Assembly: GCA_977017575.1 (NCBI GenBank)
Contig: CDRNVI010000001.1
Span: 186,001 to 250,000, forward strand
Source of the DNA: Paramoeba atlantica
Taxonomy: Eukaryota > Discosea
Length of the DNA stretch: 64,000 bases
Reading direction: 5' to 3'
A program made the translations under genes and the position numbers. This document shows, piece by piece, positions 29,667 through 39,216 of the stretch. The notes beneath the pieces were generated by a model, which was not told where the DNA came from, did no database searches, and saw only the letters and a program-made list of their open reading frames with translations. How positions within the stretch are numbered: position 1 is the first letter of the stretch; the number at the start of each line of letters is the position of its first letter.

Positions 29667-30566
29667 TTGAGGGACTTCCCCGTCACACAACCAACATGCG
29701 CGTTTTTGAGAGACGTGCGATATGTCCTCGCGGAGATGGGAATCACAAGAACAGAAATGCAAAAACATCTTCTAAATTTATGGGCCCGAACTACGTGGAT
29801 GACCCGCGCACGATTACTCCGACAAATGCGAGCCGCTCATCTTTCGTTCGACGACGACAACGTCGTCGCATTCATTTCCGGACTAAGGATCACCGTTCAA
29901 ACCAAGCACACTTACCTGAAACACTTAATTTCCGTACTTGCGAAGGCTCAAAAGCCTACAACACATGCGGAACTTCTCGCCAAAACTTTCGCCAGGACCG
30001 GGGCAGCGATACCGACCCGACAAGCACTCCCAATTTCCAAAGATCAGATCCGGCTGTTAATTCCCCTAATGCCAAACGATATGAAGCTGGTAGTGCTCGT
30101 CGCTTACAAAACGGCTTCCAGAGCGGGCGAAGTTTCAAAAATGCGGCGCAGAGATGTTATTACCCTTCGGCGGGACCGGGTTGTTATCCATTGGGGCCAA
30201 CATACGAAGACTACCCGAGCGCAGCCGTTTCGGCCGGACTCTTTCACGGTGATCGAGGGCGAATTTACGGAGGAAATTTACAAACTCTTGAAGAATCACC
30301 AATTAACCCAACGTTTCAGTCGAGTTACTACGGAGGGAGTGACCAATTTTCTGCGGGACCATTTGGGCAAGGGATACTCATCCCACAGCCTCAAACATGG
30401 GGCAGTGCGTGCCATGATGGAAGAAGTGGCACACAACAACCTCACTATGGAGGATGTAATGCGGCTATCAAAGCACAAACAGATGGCAACGTTGCTCCGG
30501 TATTCCGGAGTGACGGAAACTACTGCCTTGGCGCTCGGCACACAGCGGAGCACCAGGACACTCTGA
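29667..30566 (+). CDS. DL-A tyrosine recombinase
   Basis: The core-binding domain (LLNLWARTTWMTRARLLRQM) is followed by AYKTASRAGEVSKMRRRDV (first catalytic Arg), HWGQHTKTTRAQPFRPDSF, YSSHSLKHGAVRAMME (His region) and LSKHKQMATLLRYSG (second His and Tyr). A second open frame one phase behind, about 29399-30705, runs across the entire gene, as in the sister elements. Its stop is followed by about 140 bp before DL-B begins. Confidence 0.85.
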   Translation: MRDFPVTQPTCAFLRDVRYVLAEMGITRTEMQKHLLNLWARTTWMTRARLLRQMRAAHLSFDDDNVVAFISGLRITVQTKHTYLKHLISVLAKAQKPTTHAELLAKTFARTGAAIPTRQALPISKDQIRLLIPLMPNDMKLVVLVAYKTASRAGEVSKMRRRDVITLRRDRVVIHWGQHTKTTRAQPFRPDSFTVIEGEFTEEIYKLLKNHQLTQRFSRVTTEGVTNFLRDHLGKGYSSHSLKHGAVRAMMEEVAHNNLTMEDVMRLSKHKQMATLLRYSGVTETTALALGTQRSTRTL

Positions 30567-30705
30567 CGTCCAAGGTTCCACTTGGGTTTGGTATTAAGAG
30601 GCCTAGCATAGAGAGATTAGGCGTACATTGGGAACCTGCCATGCAGGACGCTCTTTGGAACCCAAAGTTGGTGTGGTCCCGCTTGCACCGGAAGACAATG
30701 TTCAA

Positions 30706-30719
30706 TCTGTACCTTGTTG
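30706..30719 (+). other. Spliced-leader 3' end fused to DL-B at a splice-acceptor position
   Basis: TCTGTACCTTGTTG equals the last 14 nt of the SL. The base after it (30720) corresponds to the base after ATATATATTAG in the A2 copy (35341). The DNA therefore records a trans-splicing product: SL joined at the AG acceptor in the A repeat. Confidence 0.85.
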
Positions 30720-30755
30720 TGACATTTCCTCCTTTAAAACATCAAAAACGTTTTC

Positions 30756-31790
30756 ATGGCAGGTATTTTAAATACCGTGCGCCGAACACTCTCCATGGGC
30801 CGGCAGGATAGTCCACCTCCTCGTGACCCGCATGAACCTGTCAGTCCAACCTTCCAGCAAACCGGAGAGCAGCGACACACGCTAAACCCGGAGCAGGTGG
30901 CGGCCTTGCTTCGCGGCGGCGATGGCGCGGAAGCCATGACAGAGGAAGTTAAGCTGCAATTTGCGGCTAAAGTAAAGTCCCTCCTTGAGCGGGGATATGA
31001 AGTTTCTGTTGAGGCGGTATGGGGGCATATCGGCGAAACACACCGTCAAACAGTTATCGGCGTGATTGCTCTCAAAGGGGATGGATCAGGAAATTTGGAA
31101 GCCAAATGGGCCGACGAGCCGGGTATGGCTTACGATTTCCCCTTTCCGGACATTAACTATTTTTCGTTAGAAATTACCAGCGTCCGTGCGGTTATGCCCG
31201 GGGGTAGGAAGACTGACGAGACTCCGCCCACATCCAAGATTATCACCGACCCAGCGAAATTCACCACCTACGAGCCTTTGACGTGGGGTCCTTGGCTGGA
31301 ATCCGAAGATGAACTCCGTGTACGTGACCTCATTCGCGATCTTCGAGCCGCGCCGGAATTTGGTTTGTTGTTCAACTCGCCCCCGATACGAGAGCGGCTG
31401 TTTAAGATAATCCAGGAGTGGGTGTATGCAGCCCGTGTGTTCCCTATGTGGCGCGAAGAACACTTCTTGGCGATCGTCCAAACAGCTATAGAGGAGCTTC
31501 GAAACCACTACTGGTCCTCCCAGGGTATTCCTATTGAAAACTTGCAGTTAAAGCTGCACAAAGAGGACGAAACCAAAGATGCATATTCCAAGGTTGTCGC
31601 AGATGAGAAACTTCGCCAGTTGCGCACCACTAAGATGACTAAACCCGGTTTACTATGTTATAAGTGCCATAAGCCCGGTCATTTCCGTGCACAGTGTCCT
31701 ATCCTCAATCAGCCGGTACAACGTACAAACACTTCGGGTTTTCGTTTGGGGGTGACGGGCGGCACCGCTGGTGCGAAGCGGGGCCAATAG
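30756..31790 (+). CDS. DL-B Gag-like protein
   Basis: The ATG lies five bases past A1. The 344 residues contain the beta-rich domain (VSVEAVWGHIGETHRQTVIGVIA ... EAKWADEPGMAYDFPFPDINYFSLEI, about 85-140), a helical block (RDLIRDLRAAPEFGLLFN ... ERLFKIIQEWVYAARVF) and a knuckle CYKCHKPGHFRAQC near 310. It is clearly orthologous to DL-C gag. It presumably assembles the element's ribonucleoprotein particle in the cytoplasm. Confidence 0.84.
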   Translation: MAGILNTVRRTLSMGRQDSPPPRDPHEPVSPTFQQTGEQRHTLNPEQVAALLRGGDGAEAMTEEVKLQFAAKVKSLLERGYEVSVEAVWGHIGETHRQTVIGVIALKGDGSGNLEAKWADEPGMAYDFPFPDINYFSLEITSVRAVMPGGRKTDETPPTSKIITDPAKFTTYEPLTWGPWLESEDELRVRDLIRDLRAAPEFGLLFNSPPIRERLFKIIQEWVYAARVFPMWREEHFLAIVQTAIEELRNHYWSSQGIPIENLQLKLHKEDETKDAYSKVVADEKLRQLRTTKMTKPGLLCYKCHKPGHFRAQCPILNQPVQRTNTSGFRLGVTGGTAGAKRGQ

Positions 31791-31844
31791 GGAAGGCCCC
31801 CCACCCCTTACATCGCTCGTGCCCTACCGCTGCTCAAGCGCAGG

Positions 31845-32942
31845 GTGAATACACCAGGACTCGCTCGTGCCCGTCCGCTGAAAAAGCGGCGGGTGAACTT
31901 ATCAAGCATTTCTTCGCCTTTATCCAAGCTTATAGTTCCATCACATGCAAGTGTTGCGTTCCCTCCTCAGGGGTTCACAAAACAATTACCTCAAAAGCGT
32001 CCCAAGCCCGTACCCCACGCTCCAAAACCAGAACACAAGGAAGCATTCGCAAAGCGAAAATTAACATGTACAATGCTAAACATACATCAGCAAAGCGCGA
32101 TAGTGGAACGGGTGTGGCGCGCAATCGAACCAATGTGGACGACCACCACGTGGATGACACGCAGTCGTCTGTGGGACCGCCTCGCCAGCTTTTGCACGGC
32201 AGAAATGCTCGGCATCGAACCAATCAACGCCGTCGTATTTCTAAATCAATTGCACCTCGCACCGGCGACCATTCTCGCATACACCAGGAGTCTTCAAGCA
32301 ATTTTCAATCTCGCCAAGATGCCCACGGGTCCACTACAGCTTTACGCAAAAGCACTACAGGCCAGGGGAGCATTAGAGCCAACCAGACAAATGACACCAG
32401 CAACACCATGGCACATTCAAAAGCTCAGATCCGTCCTGAGACCAAGAGACTCAATGGCGGTGCTCATATGTTGGAAGGCTGTCGCTCGGTGGACCGAAGT
32501 CGCGGACCTCACCAAGGACCGATTCGTCAAGTACAATCCAGAGGAAGTAATCGTGTACTGGGGAAGGAACACGAAGACGACAAGGCTAAACCCGTATCGA
32601 ATCTCCATGTGTACGACAATACGCGGTCAAGGAACTCCGGAAATAGCTCGATACGTGGGCAGTATGATAGCAGGTCAAAGGATAAGTATCACAACAGTAC
32701 ACGAGATGGACCGTGCAATACGCAAGATTCTGGGACAGAATTTCGGGACTCACTCAATAAAAAGGGGGGCAGTGACACACCTATTCCGGGAAATCGCTCT
32801 AGGAAAGGCAACAATCGCCGACGTGCAAACTATCGCAAAGCATCAGAGCATAAACTCCCTCTTACGGTACAACGCCGACTTGGTCACGACGGCGAAGGCC
32901 CTTGGTACGCATCGAGCTTCGGCCCTCCTGCCGCTCCAATAA
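31845..32942 (+). CDS. DL-B tyrosine recombinase
   Basis: The 365 residues are in the same phase as gag. The core-binding helix block (IEPMWTTTTWMTRSRLWDRLASFC) is followed by CWKAVARWTEVADLTKDRF, YWGRNTKTTRLNPYRISM, THSIKRGAVTHLF and IAKHQSINSLLRYN, carrying Arg, Lys, His, Arg, His and Tyr candidates in order. The RT frame is open across the whole gene (31694 onward), one phase behind. Confidence 0.88.
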   Translation: MNTPGLARARPLKKRRVNLSSISSPLSKLIVPSHASVAFPPQGFTKQLPQKRPKPVPHAPKPEHKEAFAKRKLTCTMLNIHQQSAIVERVWRAIEPMWTTTTWMTRSRLWDRLASFCTAEMLGIEPINAVVFLNQLHLAPATILAYTRSLQAIFNLAKMPTGPLQLYAKALQARGALEPTRQMTPATPWHIQKLRSVLRPRDSMAVLICWKAVARWTEVADLTKDRFVKYNPEEVIVYWGRNTKTTRLNPYRISMCTTIRGQGTPEIARYVGSMIAGQRISITTVHEMDRAIRKILGQNFGTHSIKRGAVTHLFREIALGKATIADVQTIAKHQSINSLLRYNADLVTTAKALGTHRASALLPLQ

Positions 32943-34546
32943 CCCAAAAGGAGGTTGATAAATGCCTCGAACAGGTGCCCCATGTTAAACGATATAGTAT
33001 ACTATGTGCTCGACGGTCGTCTCGTTTGGCACAGGCTAAAGATATGCATTACCCTTTGCATGTGAAGAGCGGAATTCCAAGTATGGACCTAGATAAACTC
33101 AAAGAATGGATGCGTCACGACACGCGGTATCGTTTTAACGAGGTTCTCAACAAATTATTTTGCACTCGAATTTCCCCTCAACCGCAGCCCCCAATCAAGG
33201 GAAACCTGCTACCCTCTGATATTACTGAATTATTAGAGGCCAATGTAATTGAAAGAGTAACCCAGGACGCGGCGCAAAAGGCGCCGACCATACAGTATCT
33301 CGTTCCCTTCACAGTAGTCGAAGCGGATGAGGGAGGACAATTCCGACGCAGATTTATTTCATGGACGCTCGACGATAATGAGCGCCTTAAGGACTACAAA
33401 CCAGCCGTACCTCTCCTCCACCCTTCCAAATATTTGCATCGCGCTGAAGCGGAGGTCGGGGTTAAAAGGGACCTGAAGTGTGGATTTTACCAAGTCCCGG
33501 TTCCAACGAAGGTCCGTGCGAAGTTTCGATTTCGCGGTGGAGATGGTAATCTCTACCAAATGAAGGTTATGCCTATGGGGCATCGATGTGCCCCGGAAAT
33601 CATGCAGGTTATAACTTCTGTTTTGGCCGGAGATCCGGCGGTATGTAAGCCGGGAGCTACGTTTGCCGACAGTGGCATCGACGTGTACGTCGACGGGGTT
33701 CGATATGCAGCGAATGAACAACAGGCCAGCGAATATGCGCAAAAAATTGATTCGCGATGCAAGGCAGCCAATGGCCTATTCAAGGAGGACGGATCTCCCC
33801 CGGAGACACAGTACGTATTTAATGGAGTTAAATACGATCACACAGTACATAGGGTTAGCCTGGGACCCCGTGTACTAGCCAAACTGAAGCGCGATCGATT
33901 CGGTACAATCACATATGCCCAATTGGAGACGGCGGTGGGGCGTCTCCTCTACGCTTCAGCGGTACTCGGTTACGTTATTCCTCGTTTTCACTTCACACTC
34001 AAGATAGCGAGACGCAGAATCAATCTACTCAATCGTAATTTACACCTCGCGGATGACCCGGTTCCCCTCCCGAAACATACGCGGTGCATTTTGGCATCTT
34101 GGAGAGATGAACTTTTGACGAATACGCCGATCGAGCCCCCACCGCACCCGGATGTTGTGCCCCATAAACATAGTCTCTACACGGATGCCTCTGGCAAGGG
34201 ATGGGGTGCGGTACTTTATCTTGATGATGGACAAGTTCATATTACAGGGGATTCTTGGCCAAGAGAATTTTGCTATGAAGTTAACCATGCCGAAGCCATG
34301 GCCGTTACTAATGCCATGAGGGATTTCGGACATCATTTTCAAAAAGGAACGTGTTTAGATCTGTTCATTGATAACACATCCTGCCAAGGCGCTATTAACC
34401 GACGGGTTGCTAACTCCGACAATATAGCAAAGGAGTTAAAGAAAGTTTTAGAAATGAATCAGCTAGCAGGCATCTGCATCAAGGCGCAGTATATCCGCTC
34501 CGAGCACAACCCGGCAGATCCTGTAAGTCGTTTAGACAGACACTGA
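32943..34546 (+). CDS. DL-B reverse transcriptase-RNase H
   Basis: The part clear of YR is listed; the frame is open upstream to 31694. RT: RRRFISWTLDDNERLKDY, KRDLKCGFYQVPVPTKVRAKFRFR, MKVMPMGHRCAPEIMQVI and DVYVDGVRYAA (Y-x-D-G box). RNase H: LYTDASGKGWGAVLYLDDG, NHAEAMAVTNAM, FIDNTSCQGAINR and HNPADPVSR. It is closest to DL-C RT. A short gap separates the stop from an A-rich spacer holding two poly(A) tracts. Confidence 0.88.
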
Positions 34547-34950
34547 ACTTATATAAAGGGTACTTTGTTAGCCGCCACTAACGATCTATTCTACATCATA
34601 ATAGTTAGTTTCAACTTTATATAGAATCATCAAAAAAAAAAAAAAAAAAAAAAAAAAGCTGAGAGGTGAGAAGTTGTGTGATGGGAAGGTTACTTTGTTT
34701 TCTTTGGTTATAGTCAAAAAAAAAAAAAAAAAAAAAAAAAACTATATAGCTTCTTTTGGTTATTGGCAGATAAGTGTACGACCAGTGAAAGGGTGCAGTA
34801 GTGCGGGTAAGTTGCGTTATGTTGTTGTGGAGTGATGGGATGGAGAGTGAGGGAGCGAGGTGAGTGTGAGAAGCGAGGAGAGTGAGGGGAGCGAGGAGAC
34901 GTGGGGGGCGAGGAGACTTGGTGTGCGTGAGTGACGTGCGAACGGGTTGG
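34547..34950 (+). repeat. DL-B 3' spacer with two poly(A) tracts and purine-rich repeats
   Basis: ATAGAATCATC precedes poly(A) at 34632-34658, and the same phrase precedes the poly(A) of DL-D at 58218. A second poly(A) lies at 34716-34741. From 34851 to 34915 an irregular GAGNGAGG-type purine repeat (units of about 17 nt) gives a strongly G-rich + strand that leads into B1. No ORF is seen. Confidence 0.7.
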
Positions 34951-35624
34951 TTCGCGACGTGGTGGGCATAATGCCCGTTCGTAAGTTACATATAGGAAGT
35001 GATTGCTAGGTTCTAAGAGCTCTATTTTGTGATACTTCTGCTACGTGTGATACTTGTAATACTTATTGCAAAGTAAATGTGTATAGCCGGATAAATCTTC
35101 TACATGGGAAATATTGATTTCTTTGCTTACTTTCTTTTACGAAGTTTATGGCCAGGATAAAGGGTCCGTTGATTTCTATAAGTTTACGATATGAAATTTA
35201 GGAGACTTTATATTGTGCGTTGATATGTATATGGTGCCCCGAAAGGGGTCTAAACTATGTCTTCAAATTCCACCCCGAAATGGGTCTAAACTATTTATTT
35301 GTATACCAGGGACAGAATGTAATTATGAAATATATATTAGTGACATTTCCTCCTTTAAAACATCAAAAACGTACCCACCCACCCAACCCCCAACCATTTC
35401 GCGACGTGGTGGGCATAATGCCCGTTCGTAAGTTACATATAGGAAGTGATTGCTAGGTTCTAAGAGCTCTATTTTGTGATACTTCTGCTACGTGTGATAC
35501 TTGTAATACTTATTGCAAAGTAAATGTGTATAGCCGGATAAATCTTCTACATGGGAAATATTGATTTCTTTGCTTACTTTCTTTTACGAAGTTTATGGCC
35601 AGGATAAAGGGTCCGTTGATTTCT
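34951..35624 (+). repeat. DL-B B1-A2-linker-B2 split repeat
   Basis: B1 is 34951-35177, A2 35178-35372 and B2 35398-35624. The 25-bp C-rich linker at 35373-35397 has no counterpart beside A1 or B1. A2 carries a pyrimidine-poor stretch ending in AG at 35340, where A1's SL fusion maps. B2 ends in GATTTCT and the DL-A RT region starts at the next base. Confidence 0.85.
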
Positions 35625-37090
35625 GGAAAGAAATTTGTAATCCATCAGTGCCCCAAATTATTCCGCGCCCAAGTCCAGTGAGTCCGTCCGAATTGACTCA
35701 CAATGACTTGAAACAATTGCTTGAGGCGGACATAATTGAACGAGTCGAGGATACTTTGGCGAATCCTACTAAGGCATGGGTAATCCCATTCACCACTTTG
35801 GAGGACAGAGAGGGAGCTTTTAGACGCCGATTTATTACGTGGACAAAGATCCATAACGCTGCAATCGAAACTTCTTACGTCGCACATGTTCCATTAAAGC
35901 AGCCAGTTGAATATGTATCGCAAGTACATGAGGATGGTGCGGTTCTCCGTGATTTATCTTCTGCATTTTATCAGGTAGCCCTGCCGGGTTTAACTAGGTC
36001 CTATTATCGGTTTCATTGTAGTGGCGTGACATATCAAATGAAAAGGATGCCGATGGGACATGCAATGGCACCGGAATTCATGCAAATCATTACGTCAGTT
36101 ATTGCGGGCCACAGACATTACACGGAGCCACCGACCTTGCTGCGTCATCAAGTTCAACCGGACATTTACGTTGACGGTTTGCGTTATTGCTCTGATAAAT
36201 TATCGGGAAAGGATTATGCGGAGTATGTTGATGCGAGAGCCAAACGTATCGGAGCCACATTCAAGGTAACAAAACAGGATCATGTAGAGAAGTACGAATG
36301 GTTAGGGGTAGAATATGACCACATCCAACATTCGCACCGCATGTCTCAGCGATTCATGTCGAAAATTCCAGGAACATTACCATTGAATTCACCCTTTTGC
36401 TTTTATGAAACTCTCTGCGCCAGATTGGTTTACGCCTCCGGTGTATTGCGAATTCCGTTAGCCAAGTATTATTGGATTATCAAATACATACGAAGGCAGG
36501 TTTCCAAACTAAACAAGGGCTTAATGAACGAGATGACGTCTGTTGAGCCCCCTATGGGGGCGCTCAACCAGATGCACAGATGGGCTCAAGAAGTTCTCTC
36601 GAATCCTTGGCAAATTTATGAAGAACTACCGTTTACAGCTGCCACGCTATTTACAGATGCTTCCTTGGATGGTTGGGGGGCAGTGCTGTTTCTGCCTGAC
36701 GGCACGTTATACGGCACCGGGGCGCCATGGAAAGAAAAGATGGAAATTAACGAGGGGGAAGCCCTCGCTGTGGAGAGGGCAATGCTAGCTTTTCGTCCAC
36801 AGTGGCCGCATATGAAAAAAACTTATATCATGATTGATAATACTAGCGTGCAGCATGCTCTGCGAAAGCGATGGGCTGATTCTGAGGCTATCGCCCGCGC
36901 GTTGATGCGTATTGAGCAGTTAATGAAAAATTCAGGCATATCCTTATTTCCTCAGTATGTTAGAACAAAAGAAAATTTGGCTGACCCGTGGAGTCGGGAC
37001 AAATTTTCTACTTGGCGACAGGGGGGTGTTTTCAAACTGGCCCCGTCACAGACTAGCGAGTGGGCGGGTGCGGACGTTCCCATTCGTTAG
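35625..37090 (+). CDS. DL-A reverse transcriptase-RNase H
   Basis: The region downstream of the DL-B insertion stays open to 37090, and the frame happens to extend leftward into DL-B. RT: RRRFITWTKIHNAAIE, LRDLSSAFYQVALPGLTRSYYRFH, MKRMPMGHAMAPEFMQIITSVI and DIYVDGLRYCS (Y-x-D-G box). RNase H: LFTDASLDGWGAVLFLPDG, NEGEALAVERAM, MIDNTSVQHALRK and ENLADPWSR. It is divergent from DL-B, C and D and closest to the fragment at 59806-60330. Its last codons overlap B1. Confidence 0.85.
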
Positions 37091-37649
37091 TCAATTGAAG
37101 CAAGTGTAAAGGAATTCGTAGTGGACACATCGTCTTAAAGTTTTAATGATTAGAGGTCAAAGATTTAATGGCCTTCTCGAATATATATGACACGGTGTTT
37201 ACTGATTAGATATAGTTTATTGATGTTTTATCTCCAATGCCTGGACGAGGCGTCGCCGACCGCTTGTTACCCAAATACTAATTATGGGAGCTTGCGAGAG
37301 TAATTAGTTTATGGTGGGTAAGATATCTGGAAATTATAAACTATATTTATATTTTCAATTGTTACATAGAAAACTGTTGTTAATCCTACTCGTGTAATTG
37401 TAATTTTCACCCACCCGCCGCCCCACTTCCTAGTGCGGACGTTCCCATTCGTTAGTCAATTGAAGCAAGTGTAAAGGAATTCGTAGTGGACACATCGTCT
37501 TAAAGTTTTAATGATTAGAGGTCAAAGATTTAATGGCCTTCTCGAATATATATGACACGGTGTTTACTGATTAGATATAGTTTATTGATGTTTTATCTCC
37601 AATGCCTGGACGAGGCGTCGCCGACCGCTTGTTACCCAAATACTAATTA
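37068..37649 (+). repeat. DL-A B1-A2-linker-B2 split repeat
   Basis: B1 37068-37284 begins inside the end of the RT/RNase H frame, A2 is 37285-37409 and B2 is 37433-37649. The linker 37410-37432 is C-rich (CCCACCCGCCGCCCCAC), and on the minus strand it has four G-runs. B1 is preceded by a G-rich GGGCGGG. Confidence 0.85.
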
Positions 37650-37652
37650 ATA

Positions 37653-38981
37653 AAAATACTGGGAGCTCATATCGGCGACAACGAAACGGTCAGTGAACGT
37701 CTGCTTCGGCAAATTAGCAAATACGAAACCGGGTTTCGGCGACTAAAGAAAATGGGAATAAACAACATCTCCCTGTTGTTGTTATCCAAATGCGTAAACG
37801 TTAGGCTACAGTATTTGATGAGGGTGCATGAAGCGAATGCAACGGATAAAGCATCCTTGCAGTTCGACCACCAGGTTGAAAGTATTGTGGAAGCTTGGGT
37901 GGGATCCCTTTCCTCGTCACAGAAGAAAATTATGCGCTTACCAGTCAAAAAGGGAGGTTTCGGTTTAACGGCGTACAATCCTCATCGTGAGAATGCTTAT
38001 GCGGCCTCGCGCTTTTCGGTTCTTGAGCACCAAAGTTCATCTTCAGTTCGGACCGACAAAGACATGGCAACCGCACACCCTTGCATTCCGAAAGCAACTA
38101 ACCTAAAAATTACACCAGTTGACAACCAGACAGCCAACGCAATTCACCACGATGAAGCTCTGAAAGAGTTGCAACAGGACCCTGAACTCAAACTAATCTT
38201 GCAAGCGAACTCATTTAAAGGCAATAACGACTGGCTTCTGTCACACGCCCGATACATACCGTCTCATCTGTTCAAGCTTGCCATTATGCCCAGACTTAAT
38301 GCTCACCATCAAGACCTTCCCTCAAGCCTTCTATGCCCCGGATGCAGTATGATACTGAATAATCGAAGCGCTCTTTTTCATATCCCAGGCTGCTCCCAAT
38401 GCTCCGGATTTAACACAACGATGAAACACAATTCGCTCGTAACCTTTATACAACGTCTTTGCCACAAAGCGGGTTTACCCTGCGAAAAAGAGCCCAGAGC
38501 TTTCTCTTCCTGGAAATGTCTGACATGCGGAATTAGCATTAACCCAGAAAATCGATCAACGCACCAGAAAGTATGCGCTGGAAGGCGTCTATGCCGCTCT
38601 GGTCCGGACCTGGTCATTTACTGGAATACTGGCGAAGTCTTTTATGACCTTACGGTCATACACGAGCTCTCAGCCACGAATCGCTCCAAAAAGTGCACCC
38701 AACTAATGAACGAAGCTATCAAAAAGAAAATCAACACATACGTTAAAACCGAACTCATAAGGGAGGAATGCTTCGAGTGTCTGCCAGTGTTGTCCGGGGG
38801 TGCTCTCCACCGAAACACTCAAAGACTAATCCAAGTTCTAGCTGATGCAGCAGGAATTGATCGTCAACTGGCGGAATTGGATTTCAAGCTTTTGGTGCAG
38901 GAGTTGAACGGTATCGAAGTATACTCTCAACTTCGAAAATATCTTGATGGAAACCGTGACACTCTAGAATTTAGTTTATAA
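37653..38981 (+). CDS. LINE-I C-terminal part beyond the nest
   Basis: The frame resumes at KILGAHIGDNETVSERLL and covers the thumb (RLPVKKGGFGLTAYNP), the linker FKGNNDWLLSHARYIPS, finger CPGCSMIL ... FHIPGCSQCSGF, KHNSLVTFIQRLC, a second finger CLTCGISI ... HQKVC, RLE RSGPDLVIYWNTGEVFYDLTVIHE and the end LQELNGIEVYSQLRKYL. All signature residues of the RLE are present. It is very close to the 3' half of 41742-46364. Confidence 0.9.
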   Translation, partial: KILGAHIGDNETVSERLLRQISKYETGFRRLKKMGINNISLLLLSKCVNVRLQYLMRVHEANATDKASLQFDHQVESIVEAWVGSLSSSQKKIMRLPVKKGGFGLTAYNPHRENAYAASRFSVLEHQSSSSVRTDKDMATAHPCIPKATNLKITPVDNQTANAIHHDEALKELQQDPELKLILQANSFKGNNDWLLSHARYIPSHLFKLAIMPRLNAHHQDLPSSLLCPGCSMILNNRSALFHIPGCSQCSGFNTTMKHNSLVTFIQRLCHKAGLPCEKEPRAFSSWKCLTCGISINPENRSTHQKVCAGRRLCRSGPDLVIYWNTGEVFYDLTVIHELSATNRSKKCTQLMNEAIKKKINTYVKTELIREECFECLPVLSGGALHRNTQRLIQVLADAAGIDRQLAELDFKLLVQELNGIEVYSQLRKYLDGNRDTLEFSL

Positions 38982-39216
38982 TAGATAAAAGACAACATTT
39001 CAACTTCCCGCTTTATTGTGGGAGATTACTCCAGAGATTATCGTTACTTATAATAAAAAGAAAGGTATCCTATTGATGAAGAAAGATATAAAAAATGTAT
39101 TATTTCGAACGGATCAACGCTCGATAAGCCAAAGAAAACCCCCCGTGTGAGAGTGCGAAAGTGTTTCGGGCACTCTGCAGATCCCTCATAAAAAAAAAAA
39201 AAAAAAAAAAAAAAAA
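38982..39216 (+). other. LINE-I 3' UTR, then a VIPER-like scrap and poly(A)
   Basis: The A/T-rich 3' UTR runs to about 39108. Bases 39110-39188 encode VRKCFGHSADPS, matching the minus-strand VIPER-like element at about 63815-63860, and lead into poly(A) at 39190-39216. A broken, polyadenylated fragment of that element thus lies behind the LINE. Confidence 0.7.

Larger units (their letters stand above)
30706..35624 (+). mobile_element. DL-B: DIRS/PAT-like element nested in DL-A, coding parts look whole
   Basis: The left end is a 14-nt spliced-leader 3' end (30706-30719) joined to a 32-bp A1 (30720-30751). The right end has B1 34951-35177, A2 35178-35372, linker 35373-35397 and B2 35398-35624. 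B1 and B2 (227 bp) look identical, so it is the youngest layer of the nest. A1 begins exactly where A2 has an AG (35339-35340), that is, at a 3' splice site. Gag, YR and RT/RNase H frames are all open. DL-A sequence resumes at 35625. Confidence 0.87.
28066..37649 (+). mobile_element. DL-A: DIRS/PAT-like element interrupted by DL-B
   Basis: Split direct repeats: A1 28066-28190, B1 37068-37284, A2 37285-37409, C-rich linker 37410-37432 and B2 37433-37649. A1/A2 (125 bp) and B1/B2 (217 bp) look identical by eye, so the insertion is young. Coding order is gag, YR, then RT/RNase H. DL-B (30706-35624) sits between YR and RT. DL-A itself lies in a LINE-I ORF. It looks whole apart from the nested insertion. 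Confidence 0.87.
25237..39189 (+). mobile_element. LINE-I split by the DL-A/DL-B nest
   Basis: A LINE-I truncated in its Pro-rich N-terminus starts on a poly(A) tract at 25218-25237 and is interrupted at 28065. The sequence resumes at 37650 with AAAATACTGGGAGC, which continues the conserved IKILGAHIG segment, and ends at the stop at 38981. The 3' UTR follows. The intact relative at 41742 confirms the junction. The 9.6 kb between is the DIRS-like element DL-A, itself holding DL-B. Confidence 0.9.
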
